Shown piece by piece: positions 24,243 through 36,600 of a stretch of 64,000 nt of DNA; position 1 is the first letter of the stretch; the number at the start of each line of letters is the position of its first letter. The notes below the pieces were generated by a model. The model was not told the DNA's origin. It saw only the letters and a program-made list of their open reading frames with translations, and ran no database searches. A program made the position numbers and the translations under genes. Source of the stretch: Antedon mediterranea (lineage: Eukaryota > Echinodermata > Crinoidea > Comatulida > Antedonidae); assembly GCF_964355755.1 (NCBI RefSeq), contig NC_092670.1, forward strand, positions 18,599,201-18,663,200, given 5' to 3'.

Positions 24243-25159
24243 CTTGACCAATTACTCGATAGCAAAGAAAATGATGACAACGCGAAATTGTTTTTATTGT
24301 GGTTCCGGATTCAGATTAATTAGCTCAACGCCGATGATCATGATTGATTTGTTTTGTTTTTTTGAGAGCCAACTAGCGCCCTCTACAACAAATAAAGAAG
24401 AGTTAAATTTAGCTTTGGTTATGCCGCGCCGTCGTGTTGTGTGTGTGTCTCTCTCGCGCGGCGGCGATTATCGCGTTTTTTATTTTGTAAATAGAGGGCG
24501 ATAGATAAAATCTCGAATTTTCCCCGTGGATCCCATGTCTACCTTTTCTCTCTCTCGCGACCAAATATTTTTTTGAAAAAGTGATTTTGAATGATGTTGC
24601 AATAATCGGATAGTAGGTTGTTTTTCATCTTAATTCATAGAAGATTAAACCAAACTAGGCCTATCTTTATGAAAATAAAAATATGACTTTATTTTATTAA
24701 TATTAGTATGCTTTCTCTTCTAGTAGTAGGAGGAGGGCCTAGCCTAGGCTATAATAATACTTGGTATTGTAGGCTCAGTATTATAGGTCTGGCGGAGCCA
24801 GACCTACTTCTACTACTACCGTGTTAGGCCTAACACCTATTTATTAGGCCTAGCCCATCCGACAAACGATGACCATACACAGACTGGTGTGTGTTTTCGA
24901 ATCGAAAAGTGCTACACGATCGTACATCATGAACAAATCAATCGTAGCATATTTGGAAGGAAGTGAATAAATAATTATAATATTAATAATGAACAGAAAC
25001 AAAAAAAAAACACGAAAAAATACACAATGAAAAATATGTATACTATATTAGTATTTGTATAAATTATTAATTAAGCCTATGCTATAGAAAAGAAATATGT
25101 TTATGAATATGATTTTTTTTAAACAATTTTACTCTACTTAGAAAAACTACATAAAAACA
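24243..25159. promoter_or_regulatory. Shared divergent promoter region, MSRB1 / UBFD1
   Basis: The 917 bp separating two start codons on opposite strands. A local GC-rich patch (24421-24490, ATGCCGCGCCGTCG, TCTCGCGCGGCGGCG) and further CpGs (TCTCTCGCGACC) stand out from the AT-rich surroundings, as expected for an animal housekeeping promoter. No TATA box is assigned. Confidence 0.4.
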
Positions 25160-27977
25160 ATGGAAGCCCCAACAAATTCAGATGAGACATCTGCAACAGA
25201 AACAGAAATAACTCAATCAATGGAGACATGTGACAAAATTGAACCTGGAGTGAAAGAAAATCATTCTTCGGTCAATACTACCAGTAACGAATCCTTAAAA
25301 ATTGAAGATAATTCATCAGAAAAAAAAGAAACTGATTTACAAAATGAAAAAATAAATGAGGATGGTGACAACGTCTCATCAGAAACTGTTACTTTTAAAC
25401 TTGTTTACATGAAGAAAAATTATGACATTACCTTTGAACTAGATGCTAAAATATCGCAGCTGAAACAGAAAATTCAAAGTTTAACAGGTAACAAAGATTA
25501 ATCCAGGAAACAGATCAGATCTCTTTTAATATTATTTTTAGGGAGTTTTTGGTCGAACAATTAAACCTTAATTTTAACGGATTAACATTCTATTAATTTG
25601 CATAACAGCATAGTTGCGAACAGTTGTGTTAACATACTTCAATTTTTATTCAATGAAGGCTTAGAAAAAACACTTGCCAGTGTTTAAAACCATAGGACTA
25701 GAGGAGGTGTAGATCTTTTTTTGCATTGAACTGAGTTTACAAGTTAGAAAATATTGTTAAAATTAAGGTTTACAAAAAGTCTCTATTATTAGAAAAATAA
25801 TCCTTTCATTTTAAAGATCACTCTGTAATTTTTGTAAAATATAGATTTTTGTCTTGTGGTAAAAGACATCAATTCAATACAATTATATTTGGTGATCTCT
25901 CTAAACCTTACTTGATATTTATTTAACGAAATTATATTTTTGTTAGATGTGCCGCCAGCTATGCAAAAATTAATGTACAAAGGGTTGGTGAAAGACGAAC
26001 AGACATTACGAGAGTCAAAGGTCACGAAGGGTGCTAAGATGATGATGATTGGTTCTACACTTAAGGATGTGTTGACGGTAACAACCACTCCAACAGCATC
26101 TGGTGTACCTATTCAAGAAACAGGTATGTAATAAAGTTTATGTGACAAAAGAATGTGATGTGCCCATATATGGACATGATGATGTCAAATTACTACCATA
26201 TTTGGGCACATCACACTTTTTTGTTAAACTAGTAGAATTTATTCTTTATATTATGTACACCCTTCATTCAGTATCAATATCATTTTAAAGTAAATTATAA
26301 AAAAGAGCATTTTTAAGATGTATAACAGGCAAATTTAAAGTTGGTTGTTATGGCATATGGTAGGTTGTTCATGTTCCTTAAATTCAGTAATAATATTAAT
26401 GAAGATTTCTTTCGCCGCCAAAGGTGCTCAAGCATTGTACTTTTTTAATGGTACTTTTTAAATTTACATAAAACTATTTCAAAATTATGATTTTCGTAAT
26501 AAGTTCTATGCATGTCATCTGAAATTAATACTTTAATTTACTCTATTTGCATATTATATATCTATACACATCCATTGAATTCAAAGTATTGTTTGTGTTA
26601 CAGCAGGCACCACGAAAGAGCCATTAAGTCGGCAAAAGCTTCATAAAAAGGTTCTAGATAAAGGAAAACCAGAGGATATCATGCCAGGAATCAAAAATAA
26701 AAAGGTATCAGGAGTCAAATTCATCAAATGTGCTTATAAAAAAAACCCAACAAATTATTTTAAAACTTTATTTTAAACTTAAACTAACATATAGAAATTA
26801 TTTAAAGATATTTAAATGAAGTCAGATAATAAAAAAATGCTTGATAAATGAAACCTCCTGTTTTTCACTTAAGTACCTTTTGACTATCTTTCACTTAAGC
26901 AAAAAGATTGATAACTGCCAGTCCTGGTAATCTTCTATCTCATTCCAGATTATTGTTAGTACAAAGTTACAATCTTTACTTTCTTTGCAGGAACCATTAC
27001 CAAATTTCCCAATATCAGGAATGTTCAACAAATCTGGTGGAAAAGTACGGCTAACTTTTAAACTTGAACTAGACCAGTTATGGTTAGGAACAAAAGGTAT
27101 TATTTGTTTTTTATTTTGATGTTTACAGTTACAATTCCATGTTTGAACTCTTTTTTATTTATCATCGTTAAAATATAAAGAAATCAGAAACTAAGGTCGA
27201 TAAAGAGGTAAAAATGAAACACATAAATATTTGAAATGAGCTTGTAATGTACCCTAAAATTAAGTATCATATTATTATTTAAAATCATAACTACAGAACA
27301 TAGACTAACTTTAACCATGAACTATAGAGTAGTTCCATGCTTTAACCATTAAGTGGCATTTTCATTTTAAAGATCAGCAAAAGAGATCAGAAGTGATGGT
27401 AAATAAGCCTAACAAGCTAATGACGGTTTTTCCCCTTTCATTGAAAAACTAAACCCTCTGTAAAAATCTTGTATATTGTCTTGTATGTATTACTTTTCTT
27501 GTATAAATATGTCAATTTCAGAGAGAACTGAAAAGTTAAAGATGGAATCGATTAAAAAGGTTGTAAGTGAACCAATTGAAGGCCACGAAGAATATCATAT
27601 TTTGGTGAGTTCTCTGAAATCTTTATTTTGCATTTATAATTTATTAATAAAATAATTAATTGCAGGATTTTTTGAAAAAGTTTGATAGTGTAGACAGGGC
27701 TTTATAGCCAGTCGGTTATAACAAACATATAGTATTACTGTATACATGAATGCATTGTGTGGTGTGGTTTACACAAACAGCGACATTTCAATCAAGAAAG
27801 AGATCAAATAAACCAGCAAATTGCCTAGCTAACCAAAACAAATATATATAAACTTATTTTTAGGCCCTCCAGCTTGGCCCAACTGAAGCCTCGAGATATT
27901 GGATATATTGGGTGCCAGCACAATATGTGGATTCTATCAAAGATGCAGTTCTTGGTAAATGGCAGTCTTTCTTCTGA
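25160..27977 (+). CDS. UBFD1: Ubiquitin-like domain protein UBFD1
   Basis: Six exons: 25160-25487, 25947-26123, 26604-26704, 26991-27096, 27522-27604, 27864-27977; 302 aa (human about 309). The first 75 residues are acidic and low-complexity. A ubiquitin-like domain follows (about 76-165: VTFKLVYMKKNYDITFEL, PPAMQKLMYKGLV, KVTKGAKMMMIGST). The C-terminal domain is highly conserved: RQKLHKKVLDKGKPEDIMPG, SGMFNKSGGKVRLTFKLE, KKVVSEPIEGHEEYH, LGPTEASRYWIYWVPAQYVD and the terminal VLGKWQSFF. UBFD1 binds polyubiquitin and has been linked to NF-kB signalling in mammals (family knowledge). Exon 3 has a CAGCAG tandem acceptor. The 3' UTR probably runs to AATAAA at about 28897 and holds a 50-bp triplicated repeat. 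The gene is divergent from MSRB1 across about 0.9 kb. Confidence 0.93.
25541..25790. repeat. Possible TIR element in UBFD1 intron 1
   Basis: AAACCTTAATTTTAAC at 25563 and its complement near 25755, with outer similarity GGGAGTTTTTGG versus AAAAAGTCTC. The boundaries are unclear. Confidence 0.35.
26131..26236. mobile_element. MITE family M2 copy without terminal repeats
   Basis: Interior of the element (AAAGTTTATGTGACAAAAG through GGCACATCACACTTTTTTGT). It begins within about 10 bp of the UBFD1 exon-2 donor. Confidence 0.6.
27683..27705. mobile_element. Solo right terminal repeat of MITE M2
   Basis: Only GTTTGATAGTGTAGACAGGG and CTTTA remain, in UBFD1 intron 5. Confidence 0.6.
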
Positions 27978-29183
27978 CAAAAACTTATCTTCATAAAAAA
28001 GCTGCTTATATCCAGCGCGCTAATTCATCAAAAGGTCAACAAATGGAAAAGTAACACAACTGACATAATTTGTACTAATTTTGTACAATGTAAATAACAT
28101 CTAATGTATTATAAATCAATTGCTTGAAGGTTAAAGTTCATGGAGGTCACAGTGCATATCTTATGCTGTGTGGTTCTTCAGAATAAGCGGTTTTTTTCAT
28201 TGCACGATCGTGACGCATTTCATAAAAAGCAAAATTAAGAAGATTAGGAAAAAGATTGCATGGATGCCCATGAAACAATCTCTCCACTTTATCTTTCATA
28301 GCTTATTTCCCTCATTGCCCAAAGTAAGATGTTATTAAAGATATTATTTTTTCAACCATTGTGTTTCATAATTTATATAAAAAAAGATGAATGATAGATT
28401 ATATGAATAATTAAAAATGCTTAATCAAAATGATCAAAATTTCAGGATTTGTTGGAAGAAAGATAAAAAGACACAACATTTTGGCGCTTATAGCGTGTCA
28501 TACCTGAGTTAAGACAAATATTAAACAAATGAATATTACATAATTTAAGATTTTTCAAAATAATGCTCCGGATATAGAGTTTTACAGTTGCTATCATTTT
28601 ACTGTAAAAGTTGTAACCCCACCTACTGTAAAGTTAATTTAATTGTTTTATTTAAAAAAAAGAAGAAACTTCAAATACTTACCAAAGCCCAATGAATCCT
28701 AGCTAAAGCCTTTTGTTAACTGTTAGATTTCACAAAGCCCTATGAATCCTAGCTAAAGCCTTTTGTTAACTGTTAGATTTCACAAAGCCCTATGAATCCT
28801 AGCTGAAGCCTTTTGTTAACTGTTAGATTTCAGAATTCGTACGTACAAGAAAGTAGAAAGTATTCTATGGTCTTGTAATCTCTGTGATTTGTTCATAATA
28901 AAGTTATTCATAAGAAAGATTTGTTTTTGTTTCTGAAATTGAGATTATTTGCACAGCAGATTTTTGTTTATATACCTTTTGTATATTTAATGTTAAAGAC
29001 CGGGAAGAATTATATTATTCGATACCTTGTTTGATTATTTGTTGATCCCCTTTGCACCACTTATCCCATGTTCACACCATTATCTTTTTTTTGTGGGAAC
29101 CTCTGGGCTACACAAATTTCTATTGTATTAAATGTTGTAATTATTTCTAATTATTTAGTCAAACTTCGACTTGGTAACAAGTT
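27978..29183. other. UBFD1 3' UTR and convergent spacer
   Basis: Includes the 50-bp triplication and AATAAA at about 28897. About 280 bp then separate it from the stop codon of the minus-strand helical-repeat gene. Confidence 0.5.
28681..28830. repeat. 50-bp triplication in the probable UBFD1 3' UTR
   Basis: Three units of AATCCTAGCTAAAGCC, TTTTGTTAACTGTTAG, 50 bp apart, upstream of AATAAA at about 28897. Confidence 0.85.
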
Positions 29184-29931
29184 TTAAGATTGCTTATCAG
29201 TTTCATCTTTGTAACCAAGCAATGTCAGGAGAATCGTGGCGTAGTTACATTCCCAACCATTCCAAGAAAGGCCCACCGTTTTCCTCAGTAGATTTGGGAG
29301 ATCTGGAACACCAGATAGCGCCCTAAGAATCGCTAAATTATTCACACTACTCGTCACTAAGGTATAAATGCACCATCTGGTCATCCGTGGGTCGGTTGTC
29401 GATCCTAGGTTATCTGTGATGGAACTAATCCCCCCGTTTCTCACGAAGCTGTCGATATTGTCCCTATGACCCTTGCAGATCTCACTGACACTTCGCACAG
29501 CTTGTATGCGTAGAGCTCGTGGATTCTCAATGTTGTTCAGTATTTCGAGAACGAGATGAATGTATTTTCCGGCACTCTTCGATGCTTCGGGTCCTCCTAT
29601 AGAATTGAAATATAACATTAATGCCCATCTAGGCCCTAGTATTTGTTGTCACAATATTTAAATGAATATTTGAACCCCTTGGTTGGTTAGTTTCCTTTGA
29701 GAATATTTTGTTGGCTGACCTACCTGTGTATGCTAAGTGTCCAATTTTTTTCAACGCTTCAATTTTTGTGTCAACGTCAACTCTATCTGAAAGAATCTGA
29801 GCGTTCATTAATATACCACGTTTGTACAAGTTGGTTTCATTGTCCCACGCGTTGCCTTGCTCGGCGTGCGAAGCTAAATGCTGCCATGTTTTCTCCACAC
29901 TTTGAACAACTTTTTTCATGGAATTAAACAT
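29184..29931 (-). CDS. Small armadillo-like helical-repeat protein
   Basis: Minus strand, two exons (29724-29931, 29184-29596), 206 aa. Helical-repeat features include VDTKIEALKKIGHLAYTG, IQAVRSVSEICKGHRDN, VRNGGISSITDNLGS and WCIYTLVTSSVNNLAIL, a spacing typical of ARM-like repeats. No signal peptide or membrane segment is visible. It may belong to the ARMH (armadillo-like helical domain) group, but I cannot place it in a named family with certainty. The start at 29931 is followed by a second Met four codons on; either could be used. It converges with UBFD1, the stop codons being about 1.2 kb apart. Confidence 0.7.
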
Positions 29932-32019
29932 TTTGAATGAAGTGTATTAGATAGACAATAGGAAAAAGGTGTTTTTAAGGTTTAAACATACAGCAGTAAT
30001 GGTCCAAAAGACTCCGCGTGGAATAAGCTCCTTTTAAATTGCGCGCGAAAATTCTTAAGACGTTAATTTAAATTAAAGCGCGTGTGAATAAATTAATACG
30101 CGCTCTTTACAACGACTGCCAAAGATAATATAGCGCTGCTGCTATACCATCTACCTCCTTTAACAACTATAATCTAATTGTGATTATAAAACGGTCTCTA
30201 TTTAAAGTAGTGTATACTATAAAATTTGAATATATGTTTAATTGCCTTTTCCATTCCCGGCCGGGCAACAATTGTCATCACAAGAACCTGTAACTAATCA
30301 GTTAAAATGATCAAATAAATTGCTTTTAAATTCTCTCTATAATATTCCACTAATCTACAATTTTTTTTTTAAATCTGCGTTGTTTCTGATATTAATGTAG
30401 CCTATACATTTTTACATTTTATTCATTCATTAAATCCTGCTCTTTGCCTGTCCGTCATAGAGGGCCTTATCCGCGTTACGTTTAAATGCAAGTACATTAC
30501 TATAATATTCACACACCATGTACCGAGGTCTTATATAGATTCAAGACGAAAGATATTAAGCCTTCAGAATAATTACTTTCTATCTCTGTACCAAAGAGGG
30601 ATATCTATACGTCACATCCGGTTGATTAGGATTTGAAATAAATGTCATGTTAGCTACTGCAGTGCTTGTCTAGTTCGTGCCGTTTTCCAATCCATCAATT
30701 TGTCTTATTGTAAACCATTGATCTATGTTTCTCTTATCACTGTCACGAAACGTATCCATACAATTTAATGATGATGCGATACTGTTGTAGATTTGTGTAC
30801 ATCTATTTCTGTTGTTGTAGTGACTTGCTTGCTTATATCGTTGAAGCATTTTACTTATATTATTAAGTCTTATGTAGATTTGTTTCGGTATATCTAACAC
30901 AATTATGTTAATGTGTTGGAGAGTTGTACTAACAACGTTTTTAAAACTATAGGCATATATAACGATCTCATGTTTCTTGTTTTGGCTGCTGATAGTACTG
31001 AGTTATGCACATTTATTAGTCTTCTTTCGAACAAATCGTGTCACTATACCATTATGTTAATGCTTTTATGTAGCGACCCTGGATTGTTGTATAACATTTT
31101 CAGTACTGAGTCAAATGGTTATGAAGCAGTGTTTAACTTAACTGGAGTTTTTGAATCTAGAAACTGGCCTCATGCTGGATGATGGTGTAATAGAATTTCA
31201 TTTTAGAAATAACGTCCATAACAGAAACAAAATTAAATGAAACAGAACCCCTATTAACGGGACACCCTCCCTTGAAAAGAAATGTACCCTAAATAGCCTT
31301 AAATATATCGCTCGTCATTCGTTTAACTTAAAAATGTCCATTATTAGGGGTGTCCCAAAGGATGGAAAGAGGGGAGGGGTGTTTGGTGTGCACCGGTACG
31401 TCTCCTGCGTATTACTTATGCCGTTCCTGATATTCCTGACATTTCAATTAGATTTTTGTAGAAAGTATAATTGTGTATATACAGCATTATATAGACCTAC
31501 CGTATATTATAAAAATACTGATTTTTGTTGCTGTATACAATTGTGCTGGTGATTAGAAATAATGGAATATACACTGTACATACATTACGATGACAAAGAC
31601 CGGAATTAGAGTGCAGCAAAAAAAAAAGAAATCAATGACATTATGTTACAATAATACCGTAGCTTATGCCAGGCATATTTCAATTCAATTAATTTATTTA
31701 CCAATGGCAAAATGGACTGTACAGGCCTACGCCAGTTATCTATAATTGAGAGTAGGCGATTGCTAAGAGCAATTCCTGTAATGTTGTGTATCTGCATTGG
31801 ATTTGTGAAAGGTTAGCGACCAGCAGTCTAAAATCCCAAACCCACGATTGCAGGTTCAGCGTACTGATGATGATTTTATTTTGAACGACAATAAATAAAA
31901 AAACAAAGTCCGTTAAAATTGACGTATAAAAAAACAAATTTAATTTTGTTCGCAGATATTCAAAGTCTTAGGCTAGCTATTTACACACGTCGTACGACAC
32001 ACAGCAAGAACGTCTTAAT

Positions 32020-32139
32020 CTCTGTTTACACCATCAAACAATTTTGACAAAAACAGTTGTGATGTGCTTAAATATGGTAGTGATATGACATCATCCTGTC
32101 CATATTGTTTTGTCACAGTTTGATAGTGTAGACAGAGCT
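32020..32139. mobile_element. MITE family M2 copy
   Basis: TCTCTGTTTACACCATCAAA at the left, GTTTGATAGTGTAGACAGAG at the right, interior partly deleted. Intergenic. Confidence 0.75.
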
Positions 32140-32334
32140 TTTAAGTCGACTGCTTCTTATTAGTTCGCTCAGAACCATTGTTTATCCCGTATATTTGATT
32201 ATTGGTTTAAATTTGCATAATAACCACAATAAACACAGCAAGGATGAAGTATTACCCCGGATACATTATTTTTTTCCTATTAGGTTAAGGCAGAAGTCAT
32301 GAATAATTCACGACCCTCATTATTTTCTATGATA

Positions 32335-32665
32335 AAGCTTGGTTCCCACTAGGACGCAACGCAAGGACGCAATGTAAGCTTGTTAAAGCGTGGTTCCCAC
32401 TAGCGACGCAACGCAAGGACGTAACGCAACGCAAGTGAATTGACCAATCACAAGCGATGGCTTATTCGCTTTTGATTGCTAACTGTCTATAACTTCGCTT
32501 GTCATTGGTTAAAACGCTTGCGTTGCGTTTACGTCCTTGCGTTACGTTCTAGTGGGAACCAAGCTTTACCAATGAGAAACGACAGCTCGAATAATCCATC
32601 GCTGGTCAACTCACTTACGTTGCGTTACATCCTTGTGTTGCGTCTTTGATGAGAACCAAAACAAA
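32335..32665. mobile_element. Nested pair of MITE M1 copies
   Basis: An outer M1 begins AAGCTTGGTTCCCACTAGGA, is interrupted at about 32385 by a complete inner M1 (to about 32569, flanked by TTA/TTA), and resumes with CCAATGAGAAACGACAG to end near GATGAGAACCAAAAC. This gives a relative age of two insertions. Confidence 0.8.
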
Positions 32666-33140
32666 TATATAGCGTAGGTCATGAATTATTCATGATTTCT
32701 GCCTTAACATCAAAGGAGAAAAATAACCCACCCCGCATGGGTGCGGCCTATTAGTATTACATTTAATATTTTCAGTACAGCAAGCATTGATCACCTACAC
32801 CATTTTTATACTGACTTTAGGCCTAATAGCAGTAGACACAATAACTGTAACAAATATTCATTATCGATTTATGTGTTTTTGTGACTGATACGAGGTGTAA
32901 ATGTTGTATTTTCAAGTGTTAAAATCAATAAAAATAATATTCTTTACGTGAAAGAAGTATACAGTAGAGATTATAATGTTTAGAATGTACCGTTATTACT
33001 ATTATTATGTTCATATCTTAAGATATCATGTTGCATAATGATTATCAGTTGGGTGATATACATTATATAGTGACCGTTTTGAGTTTTCGAAGTTGCTCAG
33101 TAAAATAATGTCGTTCGTATTCGTTTATTGTTGTTCCATC

Positions 33141-33342
33141 CAATGGCGTAACGCAGATGCCTGACGCCCCTGGTTTAGGGAACCTTTGTGGTCCTCCAAT
33201 GCTAGCTGGAGGCCTCGGGCGTTTTTAGCTTTTTCGACATATTTGAATGCCCTTTTCCTCTTGGCACTGCTCAGGGGCCCCCATGAGCTCCGTGGCCCGT
33301 GGGTTGATCCAGTGAACGCTCATCATAGCCGTTACGCCACTG
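33141..33342. mobile_element. Second hAT-like element of the same family
   Basis: About 202 bp, similar throughout to 8925-9109 (GCCCCTGGTTTAGG, CTGGAGGCCT, TTTTCCTCTTGGC). Ends CAATGGCGTAACG / CGTTACGCCACTG; flanks GTTCCATC and GTTCAAAC agree at 6 of 8 positions. Confidence 0.7.
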
Positions 33343-33615
33343 GTTCAAACAACAATAAATAATGCATTTGTTTAATTCAGAACGTCACTGTTTCAATGTG
33401 AATGTCTTGTTTCTCCATTTCCTTCTTCCTGCCCGTATTAGTTATTCCTGACATTTTTGTTATAAAGTCGTCGCATTGGTATAGCACAATTCGTACATGA
33501 TGATAGCACATCAAGGAGCATTTCCAATGTTTACACAAAGCCTAAATACAATTGTTTAAATTAATAATGTAGCAGGTTGTAACACGTGCGCCAGAATGGT
33601 GCATGATTTGAGTCT

Positions 33616-36600
33616 TTACTTATAAATAGCTCCACACGAGGCACACCTCTGTTTCGACATCATGAGGCAACATATCAACCCCATAGGAAAAAAGAAAACC
33701 GCACAACAAATTCCAAGAACAGAATATGACACTTTTAAGTCAGTTCTACAAGTTGGACAGACGCTGTCCAGGGCTACCCACTCGTTCTGTTGCTCTTGCA
33801 TTTTGATTGTATGTTGATCCGAACCTGGCGGACCATGCGTGTAAGCTACTACAGTAGTTTTTGTTGCCATATTCGTCGATTGATTTGCTTGAAGAAGGCC
33901 AGATGATGAATATTTAGGAATCTGCTGGAATTGGCCGGTGTGGTACTGACCACCGGTGTGTGGTGGTGGTGGGTACACAGGCTGGTTTGCCAAGTATTGA
34001 CCAGTGTTTGGTTGGTAAATCGGTGGTTGGCAAATCGGTTGATTCGTCTGGGGCGGGTAATAGCCCGTCTGATGTGATTGCTGCCACAGCGGAGGATATG
34101 ACGGATCTGTAAATCAGAAAAGAAAAAGAAGTTAAAATTTAAATTCATTATAAACTAGATACTGTATTTACTATTTGATTAAGAATACCTCTTGGTCAAC
34201 AACAGCAATGTGCGATGAGTTCACAGAATATAGAACACTGTACGGTGATTAACGTCACTTTGGTAAATGCATGCTACCTCAATATTTCAGCGTTGTGTAT
34301 TTACAGTTTTTTTTTAAAGCTAAGTATTCGGTACCGAGTAAAGAATGGAATTCTGGGCGATTCCATTAGTGGCACTGCGCATTAGTGTCCTTTCGTACCT
34401 TTATAAAAAGTACGATGTAAAACTCTACACTATCAAACTAAAAAAGGTCATATACAATATGGCTGCTGTCGCGTGCTTAAATTTGAGTTAGTGTTTACCG
34501 ACCGACCGACCGACCAACCGACCGACATAGTGAGAGCTGTAGAGTCGCGTTTGCACGCGACTAAAAACACAAAAAAATGTGCAGTGATGTGCTCAAATAT
34601 GGTAGTGATGCCCAAATATGGTAGTGATATGACATCATCATGTCCATATATGGGCAAATATATTTTATCATCAAACTAGTTTGATCATGGACCTATTAGT
34701 CCATGGTTTGATAGTGTAGACAGAGTTTTAAGCACATACCAGATATTGCTTGATTAACTTATTGCAAAAGATCGCGTTATAAATTGATATATACTGTTGC
34801 ATTTTAGTGCACTACCCCTGAGCATCGAATGATGACGTAGCACTGATACCTAATGAGCTGTTCATCGAAGCTGTCAAGCAATAGAAACAAATGGCGATTG
34901 CTATATATTAATTTTCACATTTATTTCAAAACCGTTTCACATATAACCTTTTACGTTCATTTGAGACTATTATAATTTTGCACACTTTTAATCAAATTTG
35001 TTTTCACTTTTAATCGTTACTCGCATAATTGATATGTTTTCAAATTACAATTCCCGATCATTTTATCTCGCATATGTTTGCTGTCCTACGTACGCACGTA
35101 CGTGCCTTCAAGCTTGGTTCCCACTAGTGACGCAACGCAAGGACGTAACGCAACGCAAGTGAATTGACCAATCACAAGCGATGGCTTATTCGCTTGTGAT
35201 TGCTATAACTGTCTATAACTTCGCTTGTCATTGGTTAAAACGCTTGCGTTGCGTTTACGTCCTTGCGTTACATTCTAGTGGGAACCAAGCTTTAAGCTCT
35301 GTCTACACTATCAAATTTTATGTGACTAAAAAATGTGATGTGCCCATATATGGACACGAGGATGTCATATCACTACCATAATTGGGTATAACGCTTGGGC
35401 ACATTGATTTTATGCTCGTTTTATTTATTTATTCTATGTTATTATACTTTGTTTCTGTGTTTATCGTATGAATACACACAAAATACCGGTCCTTGCGCAC
35501 TATCTACCAAAATATGTTTGCCTGATCATCAATAATACGTATTCGATCGTAGATGGCTGTTATTATTGTAACTCTCCGTGGAACGATAAACAACGACTCT
35601 TCTGGCCAGAGCAAACTTCAAATAAATTATTATAATATACAATATTCTACAACTAGTTCGTTATGAACTATTCTCGCTGTAATTCAGGAGATCACATTGT
35701 TGTTGTTTTACCGTTGCTGAAACGTTAAAACGAAATATAATGTAGCGGCTATCTATGGGAAAATAAGTGCTTATTACCTTCCTCCGTGGCTACTATGACT
35801 AAACCGACTATGTTATACCAGGGAGTTGTAAATTAGTAATTACAACTCCCTGGTTAGGAACCTTCAATGATGGTTATACGGTTTGCGATTTATAGTTTAT
35901 CTATAGTTTTACTGATATAACTCTATCGAACGACCTGATCACTCTTTATAAACAATCATCAACTGCACTACCCCTAGGATCAATAGCATAACAGATATAG
36001 AAATGATTCGGAGAATAGCAGAAAACAAACAGGAGGAGAGCAATACGATATTATAAACAAAGCAGCCGAGGCGGGAAAGTCAGACTATCTGGCGAACCGA
36101 CAATAAAGTATAAGTAAAGTTGTTTAACTGAGAATGGTTTCTTGCTAGGTTAGTAATTGGTCACTCGGTTGGTTAGTAAATGGTTAGTTAATTGTTTTGC
36201 TTCCCAGACAGTTGATTGGTTGCAAGAATCAGTTACCCAATCCGTCGGCTGGCTGTGGTTAACTGATTTGTAAAGTAAAGTTTAGATTGACTGATATATG
36301 TTGGAAGTTTGCTTTGAAATCGTTCTTTGTAAAGCGATATAAATGATCAAAACGAAAAACATACAAATAACCAATTACCGTTAAATATAAGTATCGTATC
36401 ATGAATAGCCTAATTACCATAACAATTATTTTATGTAATTTTTAGCAATTATTATTGATAATCCAATCATAGTCATGAATTGTAATCTTCTCAGAAAATG
36501 CAAATTTGACTTATTGAGATTATACAGCTATCTGCTGATAGCCTGGAGAATTCTGCTTAATATCCTTGACGACTTCAGATTTGCGATCGCAGAGTATGAC

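Larger units (their letters stand above)
29932..33615. other. Intergenic, gene-free
   Basis: No convincing exon is seen. Contains an M2 copy, the nested M1 pair, a hAT-like element and a fragment of the GGGACACCC repeat motif near 31250. Confidence 0.55.

Noticed and set aside
24205-24504. 99-codon plus-strand open frame overlapping MSRB1 exon 1.
   Set aside because: Antisense to the MSRB1 start and running into the GC-rich promoter patch; no recognisable domain.
24784-24806. TAGGTCTGGC / GCCAGACCTA hairpin as a regulatory stem or insertion.
   Set aside because: No flanking duplication and no partner copy in the window; left unassigned.
34473-34679. Open frame with a TDRPTDQPTD repeat.
   Set aside because: Produced by a (GACC)n tract and MITE sequence inside an intron of the opposite-strand BRI3-like gene.
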